Below are positions 43,693 to 51,482 of a DNA stretch of 64,000 bases, in pieces. Position 1 is the stretch's first letter. Each line of letters begins with the position of its first letter. Position numbers and translations under genes: made by a program. The notes beneath the pieces were generated by a model. That model was not told the DNA's origin, ran no database searches, and saw only the letters and a list, made by a program, of their open reading frames with translations. This DNA comes from Streptomyces sp. 6-11-2. GTDB lineage: Bacteria > Actinomycetota > Actinomycetes > Streptomycetales > Streptomycetaceae. The stretch lies in the NCBI RefSeq assembly GCF_006540305.1, contig NZ_BJOR01000001.1, forward strand, positions 1,798,001 through 1,862,000, given 5' to 3'.

Positions 43693-46119
43693 TCAGTCCC
43701 GCAGATCCACCAGCAGTGGCGGCGCGTGCTCGCCCCGGACGCCGGTCAGCGACAGCACCGCGTGCCCGGGCGGGACCTCGTGGGCCAACTGGGAGGCGGA
43801 CCAGCGCTCCCGCTCGACCTGCCGGGTCGTCACGGCGTCCGTGGTCACGGCCCGTCCGGTCACCAGCTTGCGCAGGGCGTGGATGGCGCGGGTCATCGGC
43901 TGGTGGGCGAAGACGGTGTGCTTGGCCACCTCCTTGGTCTCCACCCATTCGGTCCCCCAGGCCTGCGCGAACCGGCTGCCGTCCCAGGTCGTCACGCCGG
44001 CGAGCGCCATACGGCAGCCGACGGCCCCCAGCAGCGGACCGTGCAGCGCCTCGGGCACGTCGGCGACCGACCGGAGCGCCAGGACGACACCGGCGTTCCG
44101 GGAGCGCAGCCCCTGGACGCGGCGCACCGACTCGGCCGTGACGGCCCCGGTGGCGTCGTCGAGGACCAGACAGGCGAAGTGGGGGCGCCGGGTGTCCCGT
44201 ACGACGGTGTGGAACTGGGCCAGGACCAGCCGGGTGATCAGCCGGGCCGCCTCCTCGTGTCCGCGTTCGGGCAGGTCGATGCGGACCCGCAGTGGATGGT
44301 GGGCCACCGCGCGCAGCGAGAAGGGCCGGCTGCCGGGCCCCGCCGTGCCGAAGAACTCGGCGAAGGCCGGCCGGTCCAGGAGCGCGAGCCGGTCCGCGAG
44401 GGCCGGTCCGGCGTCGACCGTGGAACCGGACTGCCGCATCCGGGCGTCGAGTTCGCGCCGCATCACGGCGTGCTCGTCCGCCGGCAGCGCGGCCCGCAGG
44501 GACGCCAGCGCGCCGGGATCGCCCTCCAGCAGTTCGCGCAGCGCCGGCAGCGGCGGGAAGTGCCCGTGCGCCGCCCGGTAGGGGCCGAGCAGCTGGGCGA
44601 GCGCGGTGGCGGCGCTTTGACCGCCGACGGTGTCCAGGTCGCCGACCAGGGCCTCGGCCAGGAAGGCGGCGGCCTCGTCGGGGTCGTCGGACCCGGCGTA
44701 CGGGTCGAGGTCGTGGACGGAGGCGGGGTCGCCGATCCGGACCACCACGTCGTACGCGGTGTCCGGGCCGAGCGGGGTCCCGGCGGCACAGACGGCGACC
44801 ACCGCGCACGCTCCGGTGAGGGCCTGGAGGGTGAGCGCCTCGGTGACCGGCCCGGTGACGTGGCGGGTCTTCCCGGAGCCGGACGGCCCCACCAGCAGCA
44901 GCGAGGTGCCGAGTGTCTCGGCGCCGAGGGCGGCACCCGCCCCCTCGTAGTCGCGCGGGGTCCGCTCCCCCGCCCACCGTCCGATGCGCACCTGCCCCTC
45001 CAGCAGGTCGTGGCGGGCGGTGCGGCCGGGCAGGTCGCGCGCCCCGGAGGGGTGCGTCCAGGCGGCGGCGCCCTGCCGCAGCACGGTCTCGGTGAAGGCG
45101 GCCGGGCGTGCCTCCCCCCGGGCCGCCTCCCACGCCCGCTCGACCCGGGCGCAGTCCACGTCGTTCATCCGGCCGGCGGCCACCTCGGCGGCCAGCAGGT
45201 CGGCCGCCTGGTACTGCCCGGCGTGGCGCGGTCCGGGCCACTGCGAACGCGGCAGGTCCGCCGCGGGCGGGGCGACGGGGTCCGCGGCCGCCCGGCGGCG
45301 TGCGGCGAGTTCCCCGGCGTACGCCCACCAGGCGCCGACCCGAGCGAACGGCCAGACGACCAGCAGGGTGATGAGCGCGTACAGGGCGTCGGTGAACAGC
45401 TGGGAGGTGAACAGGCCGTAGCCGCCCGAGACGAGGACGATCAGGGAGAAGACGGGGTCGACGACCGGCAGGGGGTCCCAGCCGGCGCCCGGGAAGGCGC
45501 CGGGGAAAACGAGGCTGAGCGCGATCAGGGCGCCGGCGACGGCGAACAGCGCCCGCGCGGGCTGCGGGCGGCGGCCGACGAAGTGCCGTACGACGTCGGA
45601 CCAGCTGCCCAGCCGTCCGGCGGCGTAGACGAGCACGGCGAAGAACACACCGTCGTAGACCACCATGGCCTCGCGGCCCTGCGTCCCCTTGGGGGACACG
45701 GTCCCGCCCCACCACCAGTCGTCCGGGGTCAACAGTTTCAGCGGCGCCCACTGGTACGGCAGCGCGCCCTGCCGCCACAGCGACCACACCAGCAGGGCCA
45801 CGACCAGCGGGATCAGCAGCCCGACGACCGTGATCGACGGCAGCCGGTCCGGCGTCCTCGCGGCCTTGGGCGGGCGGTGCCCGAAGCGCCAGATGCCGGG
45901 CGCGGCGGCCGGGCGGACGGTGTCGAGCCACTCGGCGACGCCCGGCCGCCGTCCGGGGAGCTGTCCGTGTCCAGGTCCCTCTTGGGGATACTGCTCGTAG
46001 GCGCCGGGCGCCGGGGGGCTGCTCGGCCGGGGTGGTGTCGTGGGAGCGTCCCGCGGCATCGCCGGGCGTGGCACGGGGTTCGCGTGCGTACCCCGGACGT
46101 CCTGCGTCCCGTCGTCCAT
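43693..46119 (-). CDS. membrane-anchored ATPase of the FtsK/VirD4-like class
   Basis: An 808-residue protein. Residues 1-55 are proline-rich. Four or five hydrophobic segments lie between about 85 and 260 (VVGLLIPLVVALLVWSLW; MVVYDGVFFAVLVYAAG; LFAVAGALIALSLVFPGAF; LYALITLLVVWPFARV). A C-terminal P-loop ATPase domain follows with Walker A in LLVGPSGSGKTRH and a Walker B-like ACLVLDDATG. The gene order gives no other conjugation or secretion component. It resembles actinobacterial 'ATP/GTP-binding' proteins related to type IV coupling proteins. Role unknown. It is flanked by GABA-related genes that give no functional clue. Confidence 0.8.
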   Translation of the reverse strand: MDDGTQDVRGTHANPVPRPAMPRDAPTTPPRPSSPPAPGAYEQYPQEGPGHGQLPGRRPGVAEWLDTVRPAAAPGIWRFGHRPPKAARTPDRLPSITVVGLLIPLVVALLVWSLWRQGALPYQWAPLKLLTPDDWWWGGTVSPKGTQGREAMVVYDGVFFAVLVYAAGRLGSWSDVVRHFVGRRPQPARALFAVAGALIALSLVFPGAFPGAGWDPLPVVDPVFSLIVLVSGGYGLFTSQLFTDALYALITLLVVWPFARVGAWWAYAGELAARRRAAADPVAPPAADLPRSQWPGPRHAGQYQAADLLAAEVAAGRMNDVDCARVERAWEAARGEARPAAFTETVLRQGAAAWTHPSGARDLPGRTARHDLLEGQVRIGRWAGERTPRDYEGAGAALGAETLGTSLLLVGPSGSGKTRHVTGPVTEALTLQALTGACAVVAVCAAGTPLGPDTAYDVVVRIGDPASVHDLDPYAGSDDPDEAAAFLAEALVGDLDTVGGQSAATALAQLLGPYRAAHGHFPPLPALRELLEGDPGALASLRAALPADEHAVMRRELDARMRQSGSTVDAGPALADRLALLDRPAFAEFFGTAGPGSRPFSLRAVAHHPLRVRIDLPERGHEEAARLITRLVLAQFHTVVRDTRRPHFACLVLDDATGAVTAESVRRVQGLRSRNAGVVLALRSVADVPEALHGPLLGAVGCRMALAGVTTWDGSRFAQAWGTEWVETKEVAKHTVFAHQPMTRAIHALRKLVTGRAVTTDAVTTRQVERERWSASQLAHEVPPGHAVLSLTGVRGEHAPPLLVDLRD

Positions 46120-46398
46120 CGCCCTGCCCCCTGACCAGCCGTTCCGTCCACCATCAGCGAGTCAATCTAACGCCCGCGCAAGGGGAGTTCACCGATTGCG
46201 CGGCACGCCGCAGGTCACGGCGCCGATGCCCGCGTTTTCCGGCCCGCGCCCCCCCTATGTCCACCGCGGACAACCGCGGGCGCCGACAACGCCCACATGG
46301 AGCATGCCCACGTCCTCCTCGCCGCCCTAACCTGCGAGAAAAGAAGGAAAAGCGTCCGAAAAACGCCGCCGTACGCAAGATCTCATCAGGGAGCCCCC

Positions 46399-47733
46399 AT
46401 GACCGCACTTGAGCAGGAGCGCCGCGTCGTCACCGCCATCCCCGGCCCGAAGTCGCAGGAGCTGCAGGCCCGCCGGACCGCTGTGGTCGCGCAGGGCGTG
46501 GGCTCCACGCTGCCGGTCTTCGTCACGCGTGCCGGCGGCGGCATCATCGAGGACGTCGACGGCAACCGCCTCATCGACTTCGGCTCCGGCATCGCGGTGA
46601 CCTCGGTCGGCGCGTCCGCCGAGGCCGTCGTACGCCGTGCCTCCGCGCAGCTCGCCGACTTCACCCACACCTGTTTCATGGTCACGCCGTACGAGGGCTA
46701 CGTGGCCGTCGCCGAGGCGCTGGCCGAGCTCACGCCGGGTGACCACGCCAAGAAGTCCGCGCTGTTCAACTCGGGTGCCGAGGCCGTCGAGAACGCCGTC
46801 AAGATCGCCCGCGCGTACACCAAGCGCCAGGCCGTCGTCGTCTTCGACCACGGCTACCACGGCCGCACCAACCTCACCATGGCGCTGACGGCGAAGAACA
46901 TGCCGTACAAGCACGGCTTCGGCCCCTTCGCGCCCGAGGTCTACCGGGTGCCGGTGGCCTACGGCTACCGCTGGCCGACCGGCCCGGAGAACGCCGGCCC
47001 CGAGGCCGCCAAGCAGGCCATCGACCAGATCACCAAGCAGGTCGGCGCGGACAACGTGGCCGCGATCATCATCGAGCCGGTGCTCGGCGAGGGCGGCTTC
47101 ATCGAGCCGGCCAAGGGCTTCCTGCCCGCGATCCGCCAGTTCGCCGCCGACAACGGCATCGTGTTCGTCGCCGACGAGATCCAGGCCGGTTTCTGCCGCA
47201 CCGGCCAGTGGTTCGCCTGCGAGGACGAGGGCATCGTCCCGGACCTGATCACCACCGCCAAGGGCATCGCCGGCGGCCTGCCGCTGGCCGCCGTCACCGG
47301 CCGCGCCGAGATCATGGACGCCGCGCACGCGGGCGGCCTCGGCGGCACCTACGGCGGCAACCCGGTGGCCTGCGCGGGCGCGCTCGGCGCGATCGAGACC
47401 ATGAAGGAACTCGACCTCAACGCCAAGGCGAAGCGGATCGAGGAGGTCATGAAGGCCCGCCTCACCGCGATGCAGGACAAGTTCGACATCATCGGCGACG
47501 TCCGCGGCCGCGGCGCGATGATCGCCATCGAACTGGTCAAGGACCGTGACACCAAGGAGCCGAACCCGGAGGCGACGGCCGCGCTCGTCAAGGCCTGCCA
47601 CGCCGAGGGCCTGCTCGTCCTGAGCTGCGGCACCTACGGCAACGTGCTGCGCTTCCTGCCCCCGCTCGTCATCGGCGAGGACCTGCTGAGCGAGGGCCTC
47701 GACATCATCGAGCAGGCGTTCACGCGCATCTGA
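46399..47733 (+). CDS. gabT: 4-aminobutyrate transaminase
   Basis: A 444-residue PLP enzyme (class III aminotransferase) that converts GABA plus 2-oxoglutarate to succinate semialdehyde and glutamate. The ATG at 46399 is preceded by GGGAG. Seen: the cofactor phosphate site FNSGAEAVENAVKIAR, FDHGYHGRTNLTMAL, the PLP ring Asp in FVADEIQAGFCRTG, and the Schiff-base Lys in TTAKGIAGGLPLAAVTGR. GTYGGNPVACAGALGAIE is the family C-terminal motif. It would take the GABA produced by the polyamine operon at 51.5-58.7 kb and feed succinate semialdehyde to a dehydrogenase. Confidence 0.96.
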   Translation: MTALEQERRVVTAIPGPKSQELQARRTAVVAQGVGSTLPVFVTRAGGGIIEDVDGNRLIDFGSGIAVTSVGASAEAVVRRASAQLADFTHTCFMVTPYEGYVAVAEALAELTPGDHAKKSALFNSGAEAVENAVKIARAYTKRQAVVVFDHGYHGRTNLTMALTAKNMPYKHGFGPFAPEVYRVPVAYGYRWPTGPENAGPEAAKQAIDQITKQVGADNVAAIIIEPVLGEGGFIEPAKGFLPAIRQFAADNGIVFVADEIQAGFCRTGQWFACEDEGIVPDLITTAKGIAGGLPLAAVTGRAEIMDAAHAGGLGGTYGGNPVACAGALGAIETMKELDLNAKAKRIEEVMKARLTAMQDKFDIIGDVRGRGAMIAIELVKDRDTKEPNPEATAALVKACHAEGLLVLSCGTYGNVLRFLPPLVIGEDLLSEGLDIIEQAFTRI

Positions 47734-47869
47734 GCGGCGGATATGCACGCCTGGCGCAGCCGGCGGCAGAGCGTGTGAAGAAGGTGTGCGAGGTGGATGG
47801 CAGGACGCCGTTCCCGCTGTCCTCCGCCCACCGGCTGCCGTAGGTTCTTCCCCGGATGAGAGATACACC

Positions 47870-47893
47870 CGCCCACAGGGGACTGTGGGCGGC
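47870..47893 (+). terminator. hairpin between gabT and the PAP2 gene
   Basis: A perfect 10-bp stem CCGCCCACAG / CTGTGGGCGG with a GGGA loop, 137 nt after the gabT stop in a 310-nt gap. The rest of the gap shows no gene. A terminator is likely. Confidence 0.6.
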
Positions 47894-48043
47894 CTCAGGC
47901 CGTAGCCTCCCCAGCTTCGACCTGGTCGTGCCTCGCGCACACACCCGGAACCCACGGGTTCCGGTTCTCCTCAATGATCGGACAGTCGCCCGCCCCAAAC
48001 CCCCCGGGGCGCGCGGCCTTCCGATCCGGACGGTCGCAGACAG

Positions 48044-48808
48044 ATGGGACGGCCGTCCCCGTCGGGCCGGCGCGCATCCCCCCTTGTGCGCCGGCCCTTC
48101 GGTGTCTCCGGGGCCGGCCGGCACGGACCGGGACCGACCGGCCCGGGTCCGGGCTCACTCGCCCTGCCTGCGAAGCTGTGCACCGTGGTGTTCGTGGTGT
48201 TCCTGCTCGCCGTCCCGGCCCTCCTGTTCGCACTGATCACCTGGCAGGTGCGGGTGGGCGGCCCGCTGCTGGGCGCGGACCGGGAGGTCAGTCACGCCCT
48301 GCTGCACCCGGACCGCCTCTCCGAACTGCTCTCCGATCTGGGCCAGGTGCAGATCGCGGTACCCGTACTCCTGGCCGTCCTGATCCACACGGCCTGGCGG
48401 GGACGCGCCGCCGGCGCGGAGCGCTGGTGGCTCGCGCCCCTCGCGGCAGCCGTGCCGATGGCCCTGCTCCCGGCACTCGTCGTGCCGTTGAAGGCCTGGA
48501 CGGCCCGGCCCGGTACCGCGGTCATGCCGCCCGGTACCGGGTACTTCCCGTCGGGGCACGCGGCCACCGCCGCCGTCGCCTACGGTGCCGCGGCGCTCGT
48601 GCTTCTGCCCTGGCTGCGCACGGCCGCCGCCCGCCGGACCGTCGTGGCGCTGTTCGCGGCGCTCGTGTCCGGCGCCTCCTTCGGGCTGGTCCGGCGTGGC
48701 TACCACTGGCCGCTGGATGTCGTGGCCAGTTGGTGCCTGGCTTCCGTGCTGCTCTCCGCGCTGTGGCTGCTGATCGGCGTCGTCGTGACCACTGACGCCG
48801 CCCCCTAG
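48044..48808 (+). CDS. PAP2 family membrane phosphatase
   Basis: An up to 254-residue integral membrane lipid-phosphatase-type enzyme. The three signature motifs are present: KAWTARPG (K-x6-RP type, here shortened), the PSGHA motif in YFPSGHAATAAVAYG, and SFGLVRRGYHWPLDVVASW with the catalytic His. Six membrane spans start at about residue 48. The first 45 residues are Gly/Pro/Arg-rich with a weak ribosome site, so the true start may be later (for example a GTG near 48183). The substrate could be undecaprenyl diphosphate, phosphatidate or another lipid phosphate. Confidence 0.85.
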   Translation: MGRPSPSGRRASPLVRRPFGVSGAGRHGPGPTGPGPGSLALPAKLCTVVFVVFLLAVPALLFALITWQVRVGGPLLGADREVSHALLHPDRLSELLSDLGQVQIAVPVLLAVLIHTAWRGRAAGAERWWLAPLAAAVPMALLPALVVPLKAWTARPGTAVMPPGTGYFPSGHAATAAVAYGAAALVLLPWLRTAAARRTVVALFAALVSGASFGLVRRGYHWPLDVVASWCLASVLLSALWLLIGVVVTTDAAP

Positions 48809-48848
48809 CACTGGTATCCCATCCGTGTGTTCGGGTCGGCTCCCCGTG

Positions 48849-49301
48849 TCAGCCCTCCTCCTCGAGGGCCAGGGCCGCGGCCGCCTCGTGCATCGCCAGT
48901 TCCAGCAGTGCCGGGTCGGTGAGGGTGCCCGAGCCGTCCGGGGTGACCAGCCAGCGCACCCTGCCGGTGCTCCGCCCCGGATACGGCACGACGATCCAGG
49001 TGCCGGGCCCCGCGCTGCGGATACCGGTGCCGAGCCAGCGGGCCGCGGTGCCCGGCGGCACGAAGAAGCCCGTGCGCTCGTCCCCGAAGTCGGCCAGCAC
49101 CGGCCCTGGCCGGTCGAGGAAACGGGTCAGGACGTCGAGCGTCGGACAGCCGAGCGTCCCGGGCAGGATCAGGACGTCCCAGGCCTTGCCCGCGGGCAGC
49201 AGGGCGGTCCCCCGGGGGTTGCGTTCCCACTCCCAGCGGCAGGCCTCGGGGTCCGGCGCGACCGATGCCAGCCAGGCGACCTCCGTCTTCGCCCCAGTCA
49301 T
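48849..49301 (-). CDS. hypothetical protein conserved-looking, primase/polymerase-type small domain
   Basis: A 150-residue protein from the ATG at 49301 with GGGAGGT 6-7 nt upstream. It is compact, soluble and without signal (MTGAKTEVAWLASVAPDPEACRWEWERNPRGTALLPAGKAWDVLILPG...). The middle WIVVPYPGRSTGRVRWLVTPDGSGTLTDPALLELA has a faint resemblance to actinobacterial bifunctional primase/polymerase-type domains, too weak to name. The ribosome site lies inside a hairpin stem (49302-49363), so translation may be controlled by RNA structure. Last in line behind the chitinase gene. Confidence 0.75.
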   Translation of the reverse strand: MTGAKTEVAWLASVAPDPEACRWEWERNPRGTALLPAGKAWDVLILPGTLGCPTLDVLTRFLDRPGPVLADFGDERTGFFVPPGTAARWLGTGIRSAGPGTWIVVPYPGRSTGRVRWLVTPDGSGTLTDPALLELAMHEAAAALALEEEG

Positions 49302-49363
49302 GAGAAGACCTCCCTCATCGTTCGTGGACGCGGCCCGCGTCACAAGGGAGAGGGAGGTATCTC
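49302..49363 (-). promoter_or_regulatory. stem-loop that includes the ribosome site of the downstream gene
   Basis: GAGAAGACCTCCCT (from 49302) can pair with AGGGAGGTATCTC (to 49363) with one mismatch, enclosing an inner GGACGCG/CGCGTC element. On the minus strand it lies after the chitinase stop, and its 3' arm is the AGGGAGGTCTTCTC ribosome site directly before the ATG at 49301. Very similar to the hairpin at 51419-51471. Confidence 0.65.
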
Positions 49364-49415
49364 ATCAGCCATTACGCGGATTGTGACCGCTCGTTGGAGT
49401 GAACCGGCTCAGAGC

Positions 49416-51281
49416 TCAGCGGCCGCGCCCGAAGTAGCTGTCGAAGGTGTTCTGGAACTGCCAGTTCCCGAACCGGTCCCAGTTGACCGACCACGTCATC
49501 AGGCCGCGCAGGGCCGGCCAGGTGCCATGGGTGGTGGAGGAGCCGCAGTTCGTCTTCCTGGTCAGGCAGTCCAGGGCCTTGGTGACCTCCGACGGGGCGA
49601 CGAAGCCGTTGCCCGCGTTGGTGGACGCCGGCATGCCGATGGCGACCTGGTCGGGGCGCAGCGGCGGGAAGACGTTCGCCGCGTCGCCGGCCACCGGGAA
49701 GCCGGTCAGGAGCATGTCGGTCATGGCGATGTGGAAGTCCGCGCCGCCCATGGAGTGGTACTGGTTGTCCAGGCCCATGATCGGGCCCGAGTTGTAGTCC
49801 TGGACGTGGAGCAGGGTCAGGTCGTCGCGGAGGGCGTGGATCACCGGAAGGTAGGCGCCGCAGCGCGGGTCCTGGCCGCCCCACTTGCCTGTGCCGTAGT
49901 ACTGGTAGCCCATCTGCACGAAGAAGGTCTCCGGGGCCATGGTCAGGACGAACTTGGCGCCGTACTTCGCCTTCAGGGTCTTCAGGGCCGAGATCAGGTT
50001 GACCACGACGGGCGTGGTCGGGTTCCGGAAGTCCGTGTCGTTCGCGTTGAGGGACAGGGAGTGACCCTCGAAGTCGATGTCGAGGCCGTCGAGGCCGTAT
50101 TCGTCGATGATCCGCGAGACGGACGAGACGAACATGTCCCTGGCCCCCGTCGTGGTCAGCTGCACCTGGCCGTTCTGGCCGCCGATGGAGATCAGGACCT
50201 TCTTGCCGGCCGCCTGCTTGGCCTTGATGGCCGCCTTGAACTCGGCGTCGCTCTCGACGTTCGGGCACTCGGTGACCGGGCAGCGGTTGAAGCGGATGTC
50301 GCCCGAAGTGACCGACGTCGGCTCGCCGAAGGCCAGGTCGATGACGTCCCAGCTGCCGGGGACGTCGGCCATGCGGGTGTAACCGGAGCCGTTGGCGAAG
50401 CTCGCGTGCAGGTAGCCGACCAGGGCGTGCGGCGGGAGGTCCGTGGTGCCGCCGCCCGAGTCCGCGGCCGTCTTCGCCGTCACCGTCGCCGACTTCGCCG
50501 ACTCGCCCGCGGCGTTCACCGCCGCGACCTGGAAGCCGTACGCGGTCGAGGGCGACAGACCGGTGATCGTGGCGGACGCGCCGGTCACCGTCTGGACCTT
50601 CGTGCCGTCGCGGTAGACCGTGTAGCCCGTGGCGTCGGCCACCGGGGACCAGGACAGGGCCACGCTGGTCGAGGTGACGGTGCCGGTCTTCAGACCCGTG
50701 GGAGCGGCGGGCGGCTGCTGGCCGGTGCTGCCGCCCGGGCCGACGAGCGAGAGGTCGTCGGCGTTGTAGGCGCCCGTGCCGTACCAGCCGTGGGTGTAGA
50801 CCGTGACCTTGGTGGTCTGCGCGCCGGTGCGGAACGTGGTGGTGAGCTGCTGCCAGTCGGGGGCGGACTGGGTCCAGGTGGAGACGTCGGTGGTGCCGGT
50901 GCCGCTCGCACCCAGGTAGACGTAGGAGCCGCGGACGTAACCGCTCAGCGTGTACTGGGAGTTCGGCTGGACCGGCACCGTCTGGGTGCACTGGGCGTTG
51001 TCGCTGCCGGCCGGGGTCGCCTGCAACGCCGAACTGCCGCTGCGGACCGGGGACTTCACCGTCGTACCGGATCCCGAGCAGGTCCAGCCGTCGAGGCCCG
51101 CCTCGAAGCCGCCGTTGCGCAGGATGTCCGCGTCGGCCGCTCGCGCGGTCGTCGTGAGCGCGGTGACGCCGGGCAGGGCGAGAAACGTGGCCGTCAGCGC
51201 GGCGAGCAGCCGGCGCCTGGCCGGTCCGGCCGGGCCGGCTGGTCTGTCTGAACTACCTGGTCGCCGTATGTCGCGGTCCAC
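49416..51281 (-). CDS. secreted multidomain chitinase (CBM–FnIII–GH18)
   Basis: A 621-residue extracellular enzyme that hydrolyses chitin. The GTG at 51281 has GGAGG upstream. A signal peptide with RRR start ends near TTTARA (about residue 48). Residues ~50-185 are a carbohydrate-binding beta-sandwich (ILRNGGFEAGLDGWTCSGSG). Residues ~200-285 are a fibronectin III module (PAAPTGLKTGTVTSTSVALSWSP). Residues ~305-621 are the GH18 barrel with the DGxDxDxE motif; the acid/base is Glu405 in GLDGLDIDFEG. MAPETFFVQMGY and AIGMPAS are further barrel motifs. The promoter contains a DasR-type site. Stands alone between hairpins. Confidence 0.96.
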   Translation of the reverse strand: MDRDIRRPGSSDRPAGPAGPARRRLLAALTATFLALPGVTALTTTARAADADILRNGGFEAGLDGWTCSGSGTTVKSPVRSGSSALQATPAGSDNAQCTQTVPVQPNSQYTLSGYVRGSYVYLGASGTGTTDVSTWTQSAPDWQQLTTTFRTGAQTTKVTVYTHGWYGTGAYNADDLSLVGPGGSTGQQPPAAPTGLKTGTVTSTSVALSWSPVADATGYTVYRDGTKVQTVTGASATITGLSPSTAYGFQVAAVNAAGESAKSATVTAKTAADSGGGTTDLPPHALVGYLHASFANGSGYTRMADVPGSWDVIDLAFGEPTSVTSGDIRFNRCPVTECPNVESDAEFKAAIKAKQAAGKKVLISIGGQNGQVQLTTTGARDMFVSSVSRIIDEYGLDGLDIDFEGHSLSLNANDTDFRNPTTPVVVNLISALKTLKAKYGAKFVLTMAPETFFVQMGYQYYGTGKWGGQDPRCGAYLPVIHALRDDLTLLHVQDYNSGPIMGLDNQYHSMGGADFHIAMTDMLLTGFPVAGDAANVFPPLRPDQVAIGMPASTNAGNGFVAPSEVTKALDCLTRKTNCGSSTTHGTWPALRGLMTWSVNWDRFGNWQFQNTFDSYFGRGR

Positions 51282-51326
51282 AACTGCCTCCGGTCATGGG
51301 GGGATTGGGGAGGGTGGAGCGCGCCC

Positions 51327-51355
51327 AATTTGGTCCAGACCAATTCGGTTGTCAA
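51327..51355 (-). promoter_or_regulatory. chitinase promoter with DasR-responsive-element-like palindrome
   Basis: On the minus strand TTGACA (51355-51350) is followed after 17 nt by CAAATT (51332-51327). Between them lies TTGGTCTGGACCAA (TTGGTCCAGACCAA on the plus strand, 51330-51343), which matches the TGGTC..GACCA arms of the known DasR site and the repeats of Streptomyces chitinase promoters. GlcNAc-dependent control is therefore likely. Confidence 0.8.
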
Positions 51356-51418
51356 GACCTGTGGCATCGGCGGCATGTCCCGGGCCGTGGCCGCTGCCGT
51401 CTTCGCGTGGGCATGCGA

Positions 51419-51471
51419 AGACCTCCCTCCCCCGTGGACGCGCGGGAGCGCGTCGTGAGGGAGGGAGGTCT
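51419..51471 (-). terminator. terminator of the polyamine operon
   Basis: A perfect 13-bp stem (AGACCTCCCTCCC, 51419-51431, with GGGAGGGAGGTCT, 51459-51471) and an inner GACGCGC/GCGCGTC hairpin, 12 nt after the FAD oxidoreductase stop. Confidence 0.8.
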
Positions 51472-51482
51472 CCTCGCGGGTG

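Noticed and set aside
47895..48240. Minus-strand frames between gabT and the PAP2 gene
   Set aside because: Arg/Pro/Gly-rich translations without ribosome sites or motifs, partly inside the PAP2 gene.
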